Below, one piece after another: positions 26,500-38,003 of a stretch of 64,000 nucleotides of DNA. A program made the translations under genes and the position numbers. Position 1 is the first letter of the stretch; the number at the start of each line of letters is the position of its first letter. The stretch spans positions 22,917,819 to 22,981,818 of the forward strand of contig NW_024881316.1 of the NCBI RefSeq assembly GCF_018691265.1. The letters are read 5' to 3'. The notes below the pieces were generated by a model. It ran no database searches. It was given only the letters and a program-made list of their open reading frames with translations, and had not been told where the DNA came from. The stretch is from Tyto alba. Its lineage: Eukaryota > Chordata > Aves > Strigiformes > Tytonidae.

Positions 26500-27755
26500 C
26501 TGTACACAAGAAAACAGACCTGAAGCCTTGTCTCCTGCACTGTAGAGCAGCATGAAGTCCTCTTACAGGACTCCTTTCCTTGTCATCATATGATCTGAAA
26601 GTGTTGACACTTTTTTGCCCATGCTATTTTTGGATTTTCTCTCTGAAAATGGCAATAAAAATTTGAACTATGCCTTGCTTTAGATTTAGATTTTTTTCTG
26701 TACAGAGAAAGAACTAATAGAATGAGGCCAAAAGCTATTCCAACCTAACATGTCTTTAGACTTGAGAAAAAAACAGTGTATTTTTCAAGTTTCCTCCTTA
26801 TAGCTAGAGCTGGAAATAAACCCTAAGTCACAGTACTCACACTCCAGTTTTAAGTAGTCAGTGCGTGAGATAAAAAATGGGTGAAAATATGCAGGATTCT
26901 TAAGGGTTTACTTAGACTCTAGTTAAGTGTGTTAACACTTTGTAAATAATAATCTAGGACTCTTAGAATTTTTTTTTTTTCACATTACAGCAATGTGGAA
27001 TAAGAAGATACATGTCTCTATTATTATTTGTGCTTTGCATATAACGAATAGAAAGAGAAGAGGGAATTTGTTCACTGTATCACACAGAATGCTATTCATC
27101 AGAATGAAAATACCTTTATTTATAGCCCAATCTCCTAACCCTTGTACTACCTTTCCTAAAATGGTTTAAAAGTGAGACTTGGAAGTAGATGATCATTTGC
27201 ACTCTTTGCCTGAAGAAAATGTCTATTTGTTCTTGGAAACTCAAAATATTAATTCCTTTTGGCATGGTAACTTATGGTTTTAATAAGTGAAAAAGTGTTT
27301 CAGAAGGGTGAAATACCCTACTTAGATTTCTAGAAGGTGAACAGAAATCTGTAGAGGAAGAAAGGAAAGTCTGATTTTTCCCCATCCGGAGCAAGCCAGA
27401 ACTTCAAAGTAAAATACCGAAGTTCATCTTCTCCATGAGACTTTCTTTGCATTTTCTGACATTCTTGTTTTTCAGCTCTCTATATATGTACATATATACT
27501 AAATTCAAGTCTAAAAGGCAATATATCCCCTTTTCAGGTATATGTCAAAAATAAGTGGGATGAAATGCCCTCTACTGTTTAGAAAATGGGACTAGATGCC
27601 TAGGATAGAATATGTGGCTGTCTTTTAGATAATTGAGGTTGGGTGAAATTAATCCCAACATTAATAATTAAACTTTTAAGGAACAGAATTTTACATTTCA
27701 GTTGTGGGAGGTTCTTAAATAAAAAGCTGCAGATTGTGTGTATCCTAGCACAGTA

Positions 27756-27775
27756 TAGCATAGCATAGCATAGCA
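27756..27775. repeat. (TAGCA)4 microsatellite
   Basis: Four perfect TAGCA units in tandem, flanked by a partial fifth unit. Simple sequence. Confidence 0.92.
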
Positions 27776-28780
27776 TTAATTACATTGTTCAGAGATGAAG
27801 GAACACAAGGCTTGACATATATGCTTGTCCTTGGAGTTGGACGTAAGCCTGTTCTGTGCCAAATGCTCTGTTGTGCAAGAGGTTAAAAAGGGAGCATAGA
27901 GAAGCACATCCTGATGCACAAAAGCTTTACTGTGATAGAACAGGCCATTCAAGGCCTCCACTTTGAGCTACACGTGTGCAGCATTCACCTCATGGAAACT
28001 GGCCTATGGAGTTTCACAGAAGTGGATTTTCTGTGCTTCTATAACCTTTGCTATTTCTTTCCTCTGTTGGCTTTTTTTGTTGAACTGTTTGTTTATTAAA
28101 GAAATTGGATTTTCTTAGGAGAAGGCACTTCTGCTGATAACCCTCAATGTTTTCAAAAGATAGATTGGAATATTCCATCTGTACTTAAGCACTGAAGACA
28201 CACTTTTGTTTTCATAAGTGGTGAAAGCCTGTAGCTTCCACTAATCTCAACTTCAGGTTCTCAAAAATCAGGAGTCATCACTGGCACACAAGATGTTAAT
28301 ATCCTCACCAAAAACACTTTTTTTGAACTTCTTGACTTGCATCGTTATACAGATACTGTGGAAATTAATATATTACAGATTTTGAGACAGCCAGTTGATA
28401 TTAATGAAAGCCAGAGGAGTACTGAAGATGCATATATTACACTAATATTTCACTAATAGCTTGAATTGCAGCTGAAGTGAACCTACTTTATTTTTCTAAA
28501 AGCATCCCTAATGACTGGGATATGTTGCTGTACTCATGCAATATAGTGATGATCTATGAAAACAGGTAAGCAAATAAGAAGATAAATTGTATAAGTGTAT
28601 GCATTTTTCTAAAGGTAGGTAGAATTACATGTTGGAGAATATTCAGCCTGAAGATAATAGATATAAGACTCTCTGGACCATACTAGTAATAAATAGATTA
28701 AGCTGTTAGTTAATAATAGATCTTACTGCTGAGTTCTGTAGCTACATCTCTAACTGCACTGCAGTTTGATTTACATGGGC

Positions 28781-29067
28781 ATGTAGTGATAGTGCAAAGG
28801 GTAGTGGCTTTAAACTGAAAGAGAGTAGATTTAGGTTAGATGTAAGGAAGAATTTCTTCACTGTGAGCATGGTGAGACACTGGAATGTGTTGCCCAGAGA
28901 AGCTGTGGCTGCCCCCTCCCTGGAAGTGTTCAAGGTCAGGTTGGACGGGGCTGGGAGCAACCTGGTCTGGTGGAAGGTGTCCCTGCCTATGGCAGAGGGG
29001 TTGGAACTAGATGATATTTAAGGTCCTTTCCTACACAAACCATTCTATGAAATTCTATGATTCTGTG
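28781..29067 (+). mobile_element. CR1 LINE, 3' end only, plus strand
   Basis: About 290 bp matches the 3' end of the avian CR1 LINE in sense orientation. It includes TTTAAACTGAAAGAGAGTAG, GAATTTCTTCACTGTGAGC, TGCCCAGAGAAGCTGTGGCTG, CCTGGAAGTGTTCAAGGTCAG and TTGGAACTAGATGAT. It ends in the diagnostic CR1 tail CATTCTATGAAATTCTATG plus ATTCTGTG. It is 5'-truncated, as nearly all CR1 copies are, and carries no usable part of the reverse transcriptase ORF. Matching CR1 sequence lies in the opposite orientation at 37667. CR1 inserts without a clean target-site duplication, and none is seen. Confidence 0.97.
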
Positions 29068-29628
29068 TAGGTTTGGGTAACTAAGCACTTCTTAGAACAC
29101 TGATACAGAGATAAATCTTTCCTTAGGGCTGAATCTAGCCATTAGGCTGTGTCCTGAGCTTTCTTTTCTTTCAAAGGCAAATACTATTTTTATCTTTTAT
29201 TGACCTGACCAGCTGACTCCACTCAACATTAGTTTCTGGTCAAATGCACTTCTCCCCTTCTATGTCTAAATTGACTGACCAAAGAAGTTGTGTTCTTCAG
29301 ACATGAAATAGATTTTTATTACTGAGGTCCACAATGCAGATCATTGGAAGTTATGTAATAATGTGAAAGGACATATAATTGAAAGTCTGTCAGAAGATAA
29401 AAGTGTATCAAGCTGTCCAGAGCATTCACATTGCAACTCATGAAGTCAGATGACATGAAGGAGCAATTCAGTGTTTAACACATGCACCTCTGGTGGCTAT
29501 GCTTACCACAGCACTCGCTGTTGAAGTATCAATCACAAAATCTGTAGCATAGAATTTAATACAGGAGTTTTCCATTAAAAAAGTTAGCTGTTGCAAGTCA
29601 CAGTAACTTTCTTTCTAGCTCAGCTTAC
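29068..29628. other. Unique non-coding stretch
   Basis: Nothing recognisable between the CR1 tail and the exon-like segment at 29629; no repeat family and no frame of note. Confidence 0.6.
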
Positions 29629-29690
29629 CTGATGAGGACACAGTACTTTCTCCTTGAGTAGGCAGAATTGCTTTCATCTTATTCTTCCCA
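29629..29690 (-). other. Exon-like segment on -, 62 bp (candidate only)
   Basis: A pyrimidine-rich acceptor (CTTCCTTTCTGCTCCAG) and a donor (CATCAG/GTAAGC) bracket 62 bases. One frame is open: one base, then GKNKMKAILPTQGESTVSSS, then one base. Its start phase equals that of the segment at 30057-30177, so the two could be alternative exons after the same upstream exon. Its end phase fits the terminal candidate at 25373-25437. The splice signals are good and the coding evidence is weak. Confidence 0.22.
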
Positions 29691-30056
29691 CTGGAGCAGA
29701 AAGGAAGTAGAGTGTGAGCACATATGGAGCAATGCACAAGTAACAGCAACATAGGCATATATTATTATTGGATTATTTTTTTTAAATGTCAAGCAATAAT
29801 AGATGAGAAATAAAAGGAAGTCTGTAACCATCTTGAAATTCTCCTAAATGTGCAGTAACACAATAAAAGATACTTGTATTTACTACAAATAATAAAGCTG
29901 TAGCATTATACTAATCAAATTCAAATCAGTTCAACTGCATAATTTTCAGTGAAGAGGTGCTTATGAAACACAAAATGAACTCCAGAATGGAAGGTTCATT
30001 GCTTCCTAATCAAAAGCAGTCAGCTTTAAACACCAGCCAGTCAGGTGATAAGTTTG

Positions 30057-30177
30057 TCATTTCTCAGCTGCACTCTTGGAGGGAACTTGCCAAGAAGACT
30101 TGACAGCCTTTAAACTTTTCAGAGCATTTTTTGCCTGTTTCTGAACATCATGTTGATCTACAGAAACTCCTGGGAGG
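30057..30177 (-). other. Exon-like 3'-terminal coding segment on - (candidate only)
   Basis: A strong acceptor (TTACTCTGCCTCTCCTTCCAG) precedes a frame open for 39 codons to a TGA stop at 30057-30059. The peptide begins LPGVSVDQHDVQKQAK, continues NALKSLKAVKSSW and ends SKSAAEK. Its lysine- and alanine-rich make-up looks more like coding sequence than translated AT-rich DNA. No ATG starts this frame, so it would be missed as a standalone gene. There is no consensus donor within it, so it would be a terminal exon. I do not recognise the family. A 39-codon open frame is not improbable by chance. Confidence 0.25.
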
Positions 30178-32138
30178 CTGGAAGGAGAGGCAGAGTAACA
30201 GCAGTTCTATTAAAATATATTTGCAGCAATGAATATCAAGCAGAGTTTATGGTGTGAAAAAAATGTGTAATTCCTGAAAAGAAATTTTCACCACCCCTCA
30301 AGTCAGGTTCTTGCTTGTCTAATTGTGTCCAGCTACACTGGGGGACTGAAGAGTGTCAGTGATTAATTGCCCAGGTGTCAGAGAAGTAGAGGCTTGTAAT
30401 GCATCATTAAAAGCCAGTGATCAGGGTGTCTGAATTAAAATGGGAAGTTCTGAATGAATATATTACTGCTATATACAATTAACAGCACAAGTCAGAAATA
30501 ATTTACTTTCATAATTTAGAACAACAGCAGCTCTCTAGTGAAAACATATTTACAGTATTTTTACATTGCTTTCTACAGGCTTAGTACAAAAGGGAGAGAA
30601 AAAAAATTAATATGCACCAAGGCAGTAACAGAGAAACCTGTCTTTGAACTGTTCTTTCCTTTTAATCGGCATGAGCTCTGCTAAATAGGAGAAAGAATTA
30701 TGAGTAGGTGGAGAGCATCTAGGTTACTGAGGGCAAATCACTCTCAGAGAAATAACTTTGAAATTTGAGCAATAGAGTCTGACCTTTACATGACTTGGGA
30801 TGAGCAGGTCTTCTCTGTTTTAACCCAGCATGAACAGCAATTGCAAGGCAGCCACCCTGAAGTCACTCAACCATCTTTCCCTACATGAAGGTCTGATTTC
30901 CCCTCCTTTGGCACTTATACCATTGTCCTGGAAGAATTCTCTAATGCTGACTGATGTCTTCTATTTCTCATCCTCAAGTGTGGGAGGGATCTTACATGTA
31001 TTTTAATAATTTTTGGTATTGGTTGAAGTCCCATTAAGCTTCCAAGTTTCTTAAATTGCTTCTTGGAGTTTTTTTGTCTTGTAACTTAGGTTATAAAAGT
31101 GGCACCATAAACATTAATTGAACAGCCATTAAGCAGTATGGCTGTTTGTTTTGGGTTGATAGAATACATAAAGCTTCATACCCTGTGGTGGAAAACAATT
31201 AGATCTGATGATGAACATGCTATTAAATATACCATTACCAGACTTCTATCAGTTTAACTTCAGAAAATAGCAACCAGCTGTAGCCAAAGCATACACAAGT
31301 GATAGAAAGTCATATTTTAATTGTCGTGTCATAGCCTGTTATAAATATTGTCATTTCTAATGTTTTATGATAATGACAGTGACTAATGCTAGTCATTACC
31401 TCCATTCATTCTCATAAAAAATTTCCTCAAGAGAGGATGATCATAACTAGAATGCTGTTTAAAATTAAACTGTGTTTTTCTAAAATAGAGAACATAAAAA
31501 ACATTTAAATACCAAGAGGTTAGCTAGCTAATTTATTTTATTTTGAGTGTGTTTGACAACTACAGCTGTTGTTAATTGTGCCATGAGTTGAACAGATTAG
31601 AAATGTTTTTGGAATACTAACATGTGTATACGTCATGTCTTTGTATGGTCTCTGCAGAGTGGGATAGAAGATGAACTTATGGCCAGAAAAAAAGTCTGAT
31701 GCTGCCCCTGTAAAGCCTTAATATTAAGAACATTGAATTTCCTCATGCATTTCTTATTTCAGTTATGAATTCTGCTTACTTGACAGGTACAGAGTACTTC
31801 ATTATGTGCACGAACATAAATGCTTAAATAGATGAAGCAGCTATTTATGTCTGATAGGAGCTAAGTGGGACATTAAATTAATGCCAAACAAGTGAGTGCT
31901 CATTTTAGTTTTGTTATAAATGGTTGCAGCACAGCAGTAATGTGTTGACTCTCATATGCTGACAAGTTTTATATTTCTTACAAACTTCCTTTAGAGCTCA
32001 ATGTGGAAAGACAAATTCACATTTTGCATGATGAAATTAGCAGCAGATGCATTAATAATTGAATAAGGATCTCTGGAGATGCACTATAGTTCAGCAGAAG
32101 AGTTGGTGACTGGATGGTTTTAAGAAGAGGCTTCTGTC

Positions 32139-32174
<36 letters not shown>

Positions 32175-32180
32175 GTATAT
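32139..32180. repeat. (AT)n microsatellite
   Basis: About 42 bases of nearly pure AT dinucleotide repeat with two single-base interruptions. Self-complementary, so able to form a cruciform. Confidence 0.93.
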
Positions 32181-33209
32181 GCATTTACATAAGCCCCCAT
32201 TTAAGAGCCATTGCCTGTATACAGCCTTTGGTATCAAATCCGCTTCCTGCTTTTAGAAGACCTTACATAGTTACACTTGGCAGGTTCACAAGCAGACTGC
32301 CAACCATTAATCTGGGCAGCATGTGGCCTTGCTCATCCCTCCTTCCTCTGTGACTGTTCTCAAACTGACAGCCAAATTCAACACATTCCCTTCTGAATTT
32401 ATTTCCAGATGATGACTGGAATATGAGTAACTGAAAGACTTTCACTGTATGCAAGACTATTGCCAGAGGCCTCCACATCTGGAGTTCCTATAGAGTTGAA
32501 GCATTTTCCTGTAGTGCAAAATCCAGATTCTCTCTGAAAAACATTAAGATACTGTACTGCCATCTTAATTCCCATCCCTGTAAGCAAAGTTGATGTCCTT
32601 TGATTGAACCATATGCATTGTAGATTCCCAGGTTTGGGAAAGGAAGGAACTTGTGTCTTTTGGACAGTAGTAAAGAAAACAAGACAATTGCCAGAAAAAA
32701 ACTCTGCTTTTTAAAGGTACCACCAAGGCCACGATGCAATTCCTAATAATTAAACTATGATCGTTCCTCACACCAATTAATATTATGCTCAGAAGACATT
32801 TACAAAACAGTGTGACAACTCATAGACAGCAATACTATTGGGGCAAATTCTCATGGATTTAAAATCAGCATTTTATTGCATTAGTGCCAGGAGTGTGAAA
32901 GCAATTTGAATAATCTGAGAATTTTTCCTAGTTAGAAGAAGAGTAGCAAGATTTAGCACAGTGTTACTAGATTAATTCCACATAGTTGTGAGCTCTACTA
33001 AGTGTCCATGCAGACTTCAGTCACTGGTTTCAAGTTGCACAGGTTGAACTGACCTCTGTGTTTTGCTTTCTTCCGGTTACATGTTATTTATTTATTTTAT
33101 AAATCTCAGGATCTGGAAGACAGGAAAATGTAACTTCAAAATATCTATCTGTATTTTCTGGAGTTTCATCAGCTAAAGGAAAGCTAATTCTAATCTCAGG
33201 TTTTTAAGT

Positions 33210-33260
33210 ATATTGAATAGATAATAAAATATATAATTCAATATATAAATATATTGAATA
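33210..33260. repeat. AT-rich inverted and direct repeat of TATATTGAAT
   Basis: TATATTGAAT at 33210-33219 is matched by its reverse complement ATTCAATATA at 33237-33246 (17-base loop). A direct copy of TATATTGAAT occurs again at 33251-33260. All lie in AT-rich DNA. No transposon termini or target-site duplications are apparent. Confidence 0.8.
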
Positions 33261-34906
33261 CGCTATAATATGATTTAATAAAGTGCTACTGTCTTTAAAA
33301 AATACTCATTAACATAAGTATGAAGGTCAATTACTTCTCTTTAGATATGCAACTCTTATAACAGTGGATATGTTGTTTATTCAGTAAGAATTTGGCATCA
33401 ATCTTGTTCTAATCGAAATACTGGTTTTGAGATCTTTTTAGTATAAGAAACATTTAAAGAGCTTCTGTTGTCACTTGAAATGGGAGATAAATCCTGGATA
33501 TTGATATTTGTATCATGAAATAATGTCTCAGTCTATTAGACACCCTGAAATACCCTGCAAGTGACACAGCTGAGGAAAGAACAGTACCTTTTTTGCTTTG
33601 TGATGTTGGGCCATGATGCAGATGTTAGAGATCAGAGAATACCAGATGAAGAAGTAAACATGCTAGAAGTATACCCTGGTTTAAGCATCACCTCTTCTAC
33701 TGAGGTGCTTGAAACAAAGGCGTGGAAATTAAATTGAATTTACGTATACATTTTTAGTAGACAGAGGTAACATTTCAGAATAATATTTTTCATTCAATTC
33801 AGACATGTATAATACATTTCATTGCTGTTTAAAATAAGTAGTGTTACCATCATCTAAGTCTGTAAGGAACATACTGAATACCTAATTAAATAAGGTCATG
33901 TACTGCTGGATGAGAAGAATATACATGAATTACATAGACCAAAGAGGAATAAAGAAGCTGTATTGATGGGGACAGGGGAAGAGCGATCATGAGTCATTAA
34001 CTATGGCTTTATGCTTCACATTTCTGTACAGTGGGTTTAATCCTAATAACTGCTTTCCATTCATTATGTTATTCCCATGGAATAGGATTCTAAGTCTGCT
34101 CCAGGTTAGTCATGAATATTATGCAACCCAATAACTTCTATATCTTTTTTTAGCATATAAAAGGCATGTCAGAGGTGCCACTGTTTATTCTTAACAACTG
34201 AAGTAATCACCAAATTTAACAACTCCAAGCAGTTATCACTCCTGTAGAAGCAAAGAGATATTTCTAAAGCCTTCTAGTGAATGAATAAACCAATGGCTGT
34301 TATCCAGGTTTTGCAGTTCACTGGATGTTCAAAACAGCAAAGCAAATTAAAAGAACCCCTTCTCTTTTGCTATCACAGTAATTTTGCACTTGAGTATATG
34401 AGGATTTGCTAATATAAAAGCTATTGTAGAAGATATGGAGTGATTTTCTTCTAGCACTGCCTTGAAAAGTAGCAATAAATGTTGCATTTCAAATTACAGC
34501 TTTCCTTGAAATGTGACTGAACACCAGATTTTTGTCCCTTGATGACTTCTAATCAGAGGTAATCCACTCAGAAGTAAAAAGATAATTTTCTAATTGCCAG
34601 ACCAGTAACCTCAGCTGGAAGAACAAGTGGCTGCTTTTTGGTTTATGCCTCATCACTAATACTGATACTTCTGCAGGCCAGAAATTTTTTTCCACTTGTA
34701 CATTCACAACCTTCTAGTCTTTATGCTTTTCCTCAGTTTCCCCTTTCTCTTATTATTATTCTGTCTCTTCTGAATTGTTGATCAGTTATTGTTTAGATAC
34801 ACCATTGGAGTAAGTTAGAAAGTATATTGGTACTTCATTTGTGTATTTGTACAAATTTCTCAGAAGAACAAATAAGATCTTAGACTCAATATGTGAAATG
34901 AGGGGG

Positions 34907-34922
34907 AAAAAAAAAAAAAAAA
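34907..34922 (+). repeat. Poly(A) run, 16 nt
   Basis: Run of 16 A between a G-rich pentamer and CCACCACC, followed shortly by T runs. Simple sequence. Confidence 0.9.
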
Positions 34923-36043
34923 CCACCACCTTTTTTTTTGCATTTTTTTCTCAACTTGAACATAGTTGTGGAGAAACTGGTAAATGCTGCATCCTCCATA
35001 AGCACTCTGATGAGCACAAGCTCTAGGAATGGCCAACACAGCTGAAGCAGAGCAAGATACTACAGCAGTGTATTGTTGCTGCTAGAAACTGAACAGAATA
35101 TTAGTTCCTCCCTTGGGAGCTCTTGGGACGACAAAGTATGGACAGTGTCCATAGAGAGTCCTACCCTACTGTATTAAAGCAAAAGAAATACATATAGATA
35201 GGGTCACTGTGTATATCCAAATCATCCTCTGAGGGCTATGAAAGACATGCTGAGCTGTCAGTGCTAAAAATTCAACACAGTCCCAACAGAATGTAACTGA
35301 TTTCTTTCTAGACCACCCTGAAAAGAGCAAGGGCAAGTGTTTCTGTGTATTCTTTGTAAACCTTCTTTGAGTTTAAGAAATCAGATGGGATGCTAATTAC
35401 ACATAATCATCCAACCTTTTGCATAAAATGATACCCCTTCATTTATCCTAGCAAGTAATCCCATAATTCTACGTTTTCTTCTGCTGCTGTTTGAGAAAAT
35501 AGGACCTATTTTTCCACTGTCCCATATGAGAAGTGCAGCCTCTTCTGAAAAAGGTATTTATTTTTACCAGCTTTTCCCTTCTACATTCTAGTGTAGTGAA
35601 AGAGACTTTCCTCTCCCATCATGGTCTTCATCAATTTGTTAACATTTCTTAATCCGAGTAGTGTTGTCACTTTTCTTTCTTCCTTTCTGTCTTTCTGGTA
35701 ATACATGGATAACGCATGAGATGTCTGCTGACTTTGGAACTAAAACGTCTGTTTTGAACTTCACTATGCAGACATTTCTAAAATTGAGCACTACCTTAAC
35801 ACATGCAGTTCCAAAGTCTCCAGTATTGCACAGTGGATCAGCCATTAAGGAAGTGTCTTTTTCTCCAAGATCTCATTTAGGAGCTGACTTCCCCAATGCT
35901 GGAACAGTAAACCCAGTTTTGTCTGTCAGCTACTCTTCTGAAATGCCTGTCTTCCACACAGTGTAAGAGTACTTCAGCCGCAGTTTCCTGTCCTTTCTGC
36001 TACCCTACCTTTGCTAACCAGTGCTCCTGTGAACACTTGCAAC

Positions 36044-36089
36044 TATATATATATATATATCTATATCTATAATAGAGAGAGATATATAA
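36044..36089. repeat. (TA)n array with degenerate CTATAT / GAGATATA tail
   Basis: A perfect TA run (36044-36060) continues into CTATATCTATAATAGAGAGA and GATATATAAA. The two halves are imperfectly complementary (TATATCTAT versus ATAGAGAGATATATA), giving a long imperfect palindrome. Confidence 0.88.
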
Positions 36090-37105
36090 AAGCAATTTTG
36101 GTGAAGGTGGGCTTTTGCAACTTAGCAGTTTTCGTGGGGAATAGGGTGAATATTATGGTATGAATAAATAGTGGTTACAATCCTAACCCAAAGCTGAAGG
36201 TCCATTCCACATACTTGTATCCTCTTGTAAAGTAATATTCAGTATGCATCTCCACAGATGTTTTGGTGTGCTCTGAATGTCTCCCCTAACATACCTCAAT
36301 ACTTGTCATTTTAAGAAATAAAACTTTTTTGAACATAGATGGTGCAGTAAAGGACTTTCCAAAGATAGTTACAAGTTCAAAGACTCTAGTTAGGACAGTG
36401 ATTCCTGAATACAGGCAAGTGCATTTTCTTAGTTATTCCCTAGATAAATGCACTAAGAAAGTGAAGGGAACTGTTAGAAGGGCAGGGATCTCAAGATGGA
36501 GGTAGAAGGTGAAAACACAAAGCAAGAGAAGATAGAAGACTTTTTTCTCTGAACAATAAAAAGCTGTGAATCTAGGATGTCACCCAGCACGGCCAGCTCA
36601 AATTTGGGCAAGGGACAAGGGATACAGTGTGGATCTTAACAGTGCTTGTGTAGAAACTACCCATAAAGGCTCTGTATCAGTTCAGTTGCTGCAAAATCAG
36701 GTGACGATGCATCCTTAAAAGGATGTCTTGGAACAGCTCCTGAAAACTCCTATGCCCAGGCCGGAGCAGAAAGGCAGATGTTAATAGAGGAAGTTTCCTT
36801 GCCAGGATGACAGATTTTGCACTCTGTAGCTTTAACATCATGCCTACATGAGGTTGAAAGCCTTCAAACTGAACCTAGCTTTTAACTTTTTGGTTTCTTT
36901 TTAAGCAATGATTAAGGAGGAGCTGGTAATATGGGCATCATTTTCCAGAATATTAAAACAAATTATTAGCATTTATGTAAATAATAAGAAATAACCCAGG
37001 TCATAATCACACTCTTATAAGGGTTAAAAACTAAAACCATCAGCATGAAGCACCCCCATCTTCCATGAAATGGAGCAGAGGTTAAATACTGTGTGTGTTG
37101 TGAGT

Positions 37106-37129
37106 GTGCTATAGCTTGTGCTATAGCTT
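37106..37129. repeat. Perfect 12-bp tandem duplication
   Basis: GTGCTATAGCTT is present twice without a gap, just beside the start of the older tandem repeat at 37181. Confidence 0.92.
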
Positions 37130-37180
37130 CATGTTCCACTTTAGCATAGTGGATTTGGCAAAATATGCAATTACACTGAT

Positions 37181-37420
37181 AAGCAGAGGACCTCTTCCAG
37201 ATGGATATGCTGTTGGATAAACAATGCCCAGACCTGAGCTAGGTGAAAATTTAGGAATATCAGACATTTGTAACAGTGGCCCAGTAGCGGTGGGTTCCCC
37301 AGGAGGAATAACTATGCCAACAGAGAAAGAGTTCCACCCAGTCTCAGGAATTTGGTGGCTCATTTTTGCCTCAAAAGATAAGGATTTATATTCCCTATGT
37401 CTTTTAAATAAAATGCCACA
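37181..37420 (-). repeat. Decayed tandem repeat, unit about 90 bp (30 codons), open on -
   Basis: Shifting the sequence by 90 bases aligns 37181-37229 with 37271-37319 without gaps, with 27 of 49 positions identical by eye. That is well above the roughly one in four expected. On the minus strand the period equals 30 codons. The frame at 37121-37363 is open and shows the repeat as peptide: GIVIPPGEPTATGPLL, then after 30 residues GIVYPTAYPSGRGPLL. An MS..IP element precedes the first and lies between the two. A third, worse-preserved unit (GIL to MSHQIP spacing) may precede these at about 37365-37420. It could be an old minisatellite or a relic of a repetitive protein exon. I do not recognise a family. 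Confidence 0.6.
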
Positions 37421-37514
37421 TTGCTTTAGAATTTTTCTCTATGTTAAATGTACAGAAGAGAATTCAACACCAGAGTCCTCTTGAAGATTAAAGTGGGGTT
37501 TGGTGTGTTCATGC

Positions 37515-37530
37515 TTTTTTTTTTTTTTTT
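37515..37530 (-). repeat. Poly(T) run, 16 nt, followed by G-rich stretch
   Basis: Run of 16 T directly followed by a G-rich stretch to about 37553. Simple sequence. Confidence 0.9.
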
Positions 37531-37666
37531 GGTGGGGGAGGAGGGTAGGGAGATGTGCTTTCACCAGAATTATCACTTTATGGGCCATTGCCCGTAAACC
37601 CATATTTATGATGTATATTAAAAGAGTTTTAGTTCAGTGCTTACTAATAATTTGTCTTAGTGACTC

Positions 37667-38003
37667 CATAGAATCATAGAATTATAGAATGGTTTAGGTT
37701 GGGAGAGATCTTAAAGACCATCTAGTTCCAACCCCCCTGCCATGGGCAGGGACACCTCCCACCAGACCAGGTGGCTCCAAGCCCCATCCAACCTGGCCTT
37801 GGACACTTCCAGGGAGGGGGCAGCCACAGCTGCTCTGGGCAACCTGTTCCAGTGTCTCACCACCTCCACAGTAAAGAATTTCTTCCTTATATCTAATATA
37901 AATCTACTTCCTTTCAGTTTAAAACCATTGCCCTTCATCCTATCACTACAGTCCCTGATACAGTGTCCCTCTCCATCTCTCCTGTAGGCCCCCTTTAAGG
38001 GCA
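37667..38003 (-). mobile_element. CR1 LINE, 3' end only, minus strand
   Basis: About 337 bp of CR1 3' end in antisense orientation. It begins on + with the inverted tail CATAGAATCATAGAATTATA, then the complement of the TTGGAACTAGATGGTC, GGGAGGTGTCCCTGCCCATG, CCTGGAAGTGTCCAAGGCC and TAGATATAAGGAAG blocks. It extends further 5' than the copy at 28781, reaching CTCCATCTCTCCTGTAGGCC and the CCCTTTAAGG block. It is 5'-truncated and carries no ORF. The open frames at 37711-38004 and 37742-37987 are inside it and are not genes. Confidence 0.97.

Larger units (their letters stand above)
21666..28780. other. Unique AT-rich non-coding stretch with minus-strand exon-like segments
   Basis: No gene is recognised. 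The stretch contains a run of 24 A (23628-23651), a TAGCA pentamer repeated four times (27756-27775), and exon-like segments on - at 25373-25437 and 26430-26499. A + segment at about 28503-28566, bounded by a TTTTCTAAAAG acceptor-like site and an AACAG/GTAAGC donor, is also open in one frame. Its presence on the opposite strand shows how readily such segments arise by chance here. Confidence 0.5.
30178..37105. other. Unique AT-rich non-coding stretch with AT microsatellites
   Basis: No gene or transposon is recognised. It contains the TA arrays at 32139-32180 and 36044-36089, an AT-rich inverted repeat at 33210-33260 and a run of 16 A at 34907-34922. Small open frames, including the 101-codon frame at 35661-35966, lack domains and splice context. 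Confidence 0.55.

Noticed and set aside
27756..27775. CRISPR-like or satellite array from TAGCA repeats
   Set aside because: Only four 5-bp units without spacers, in a vertebrate genome; it is a microsatellite.
28503..28566. Plus-strand exon between a TTTTCTAAAAG acceptor and AACAG/GTAAGC donor
   Set aside because: Weak acceptor and 20 open codons only; it lies on the opposite strand to the other local candidates and serves as a measure of chance pseudo-exons.
25373..30177. Assignment of the minus-strand exon candidates to a GAB-type adaptor protein
   Set aside because: MNYLTFDV and VSVDQ..ALKS faintly recall tyrosine-motif tails of such adaptors, but the order on the strand is wrong for that family and the similarity is too short to mean anything.
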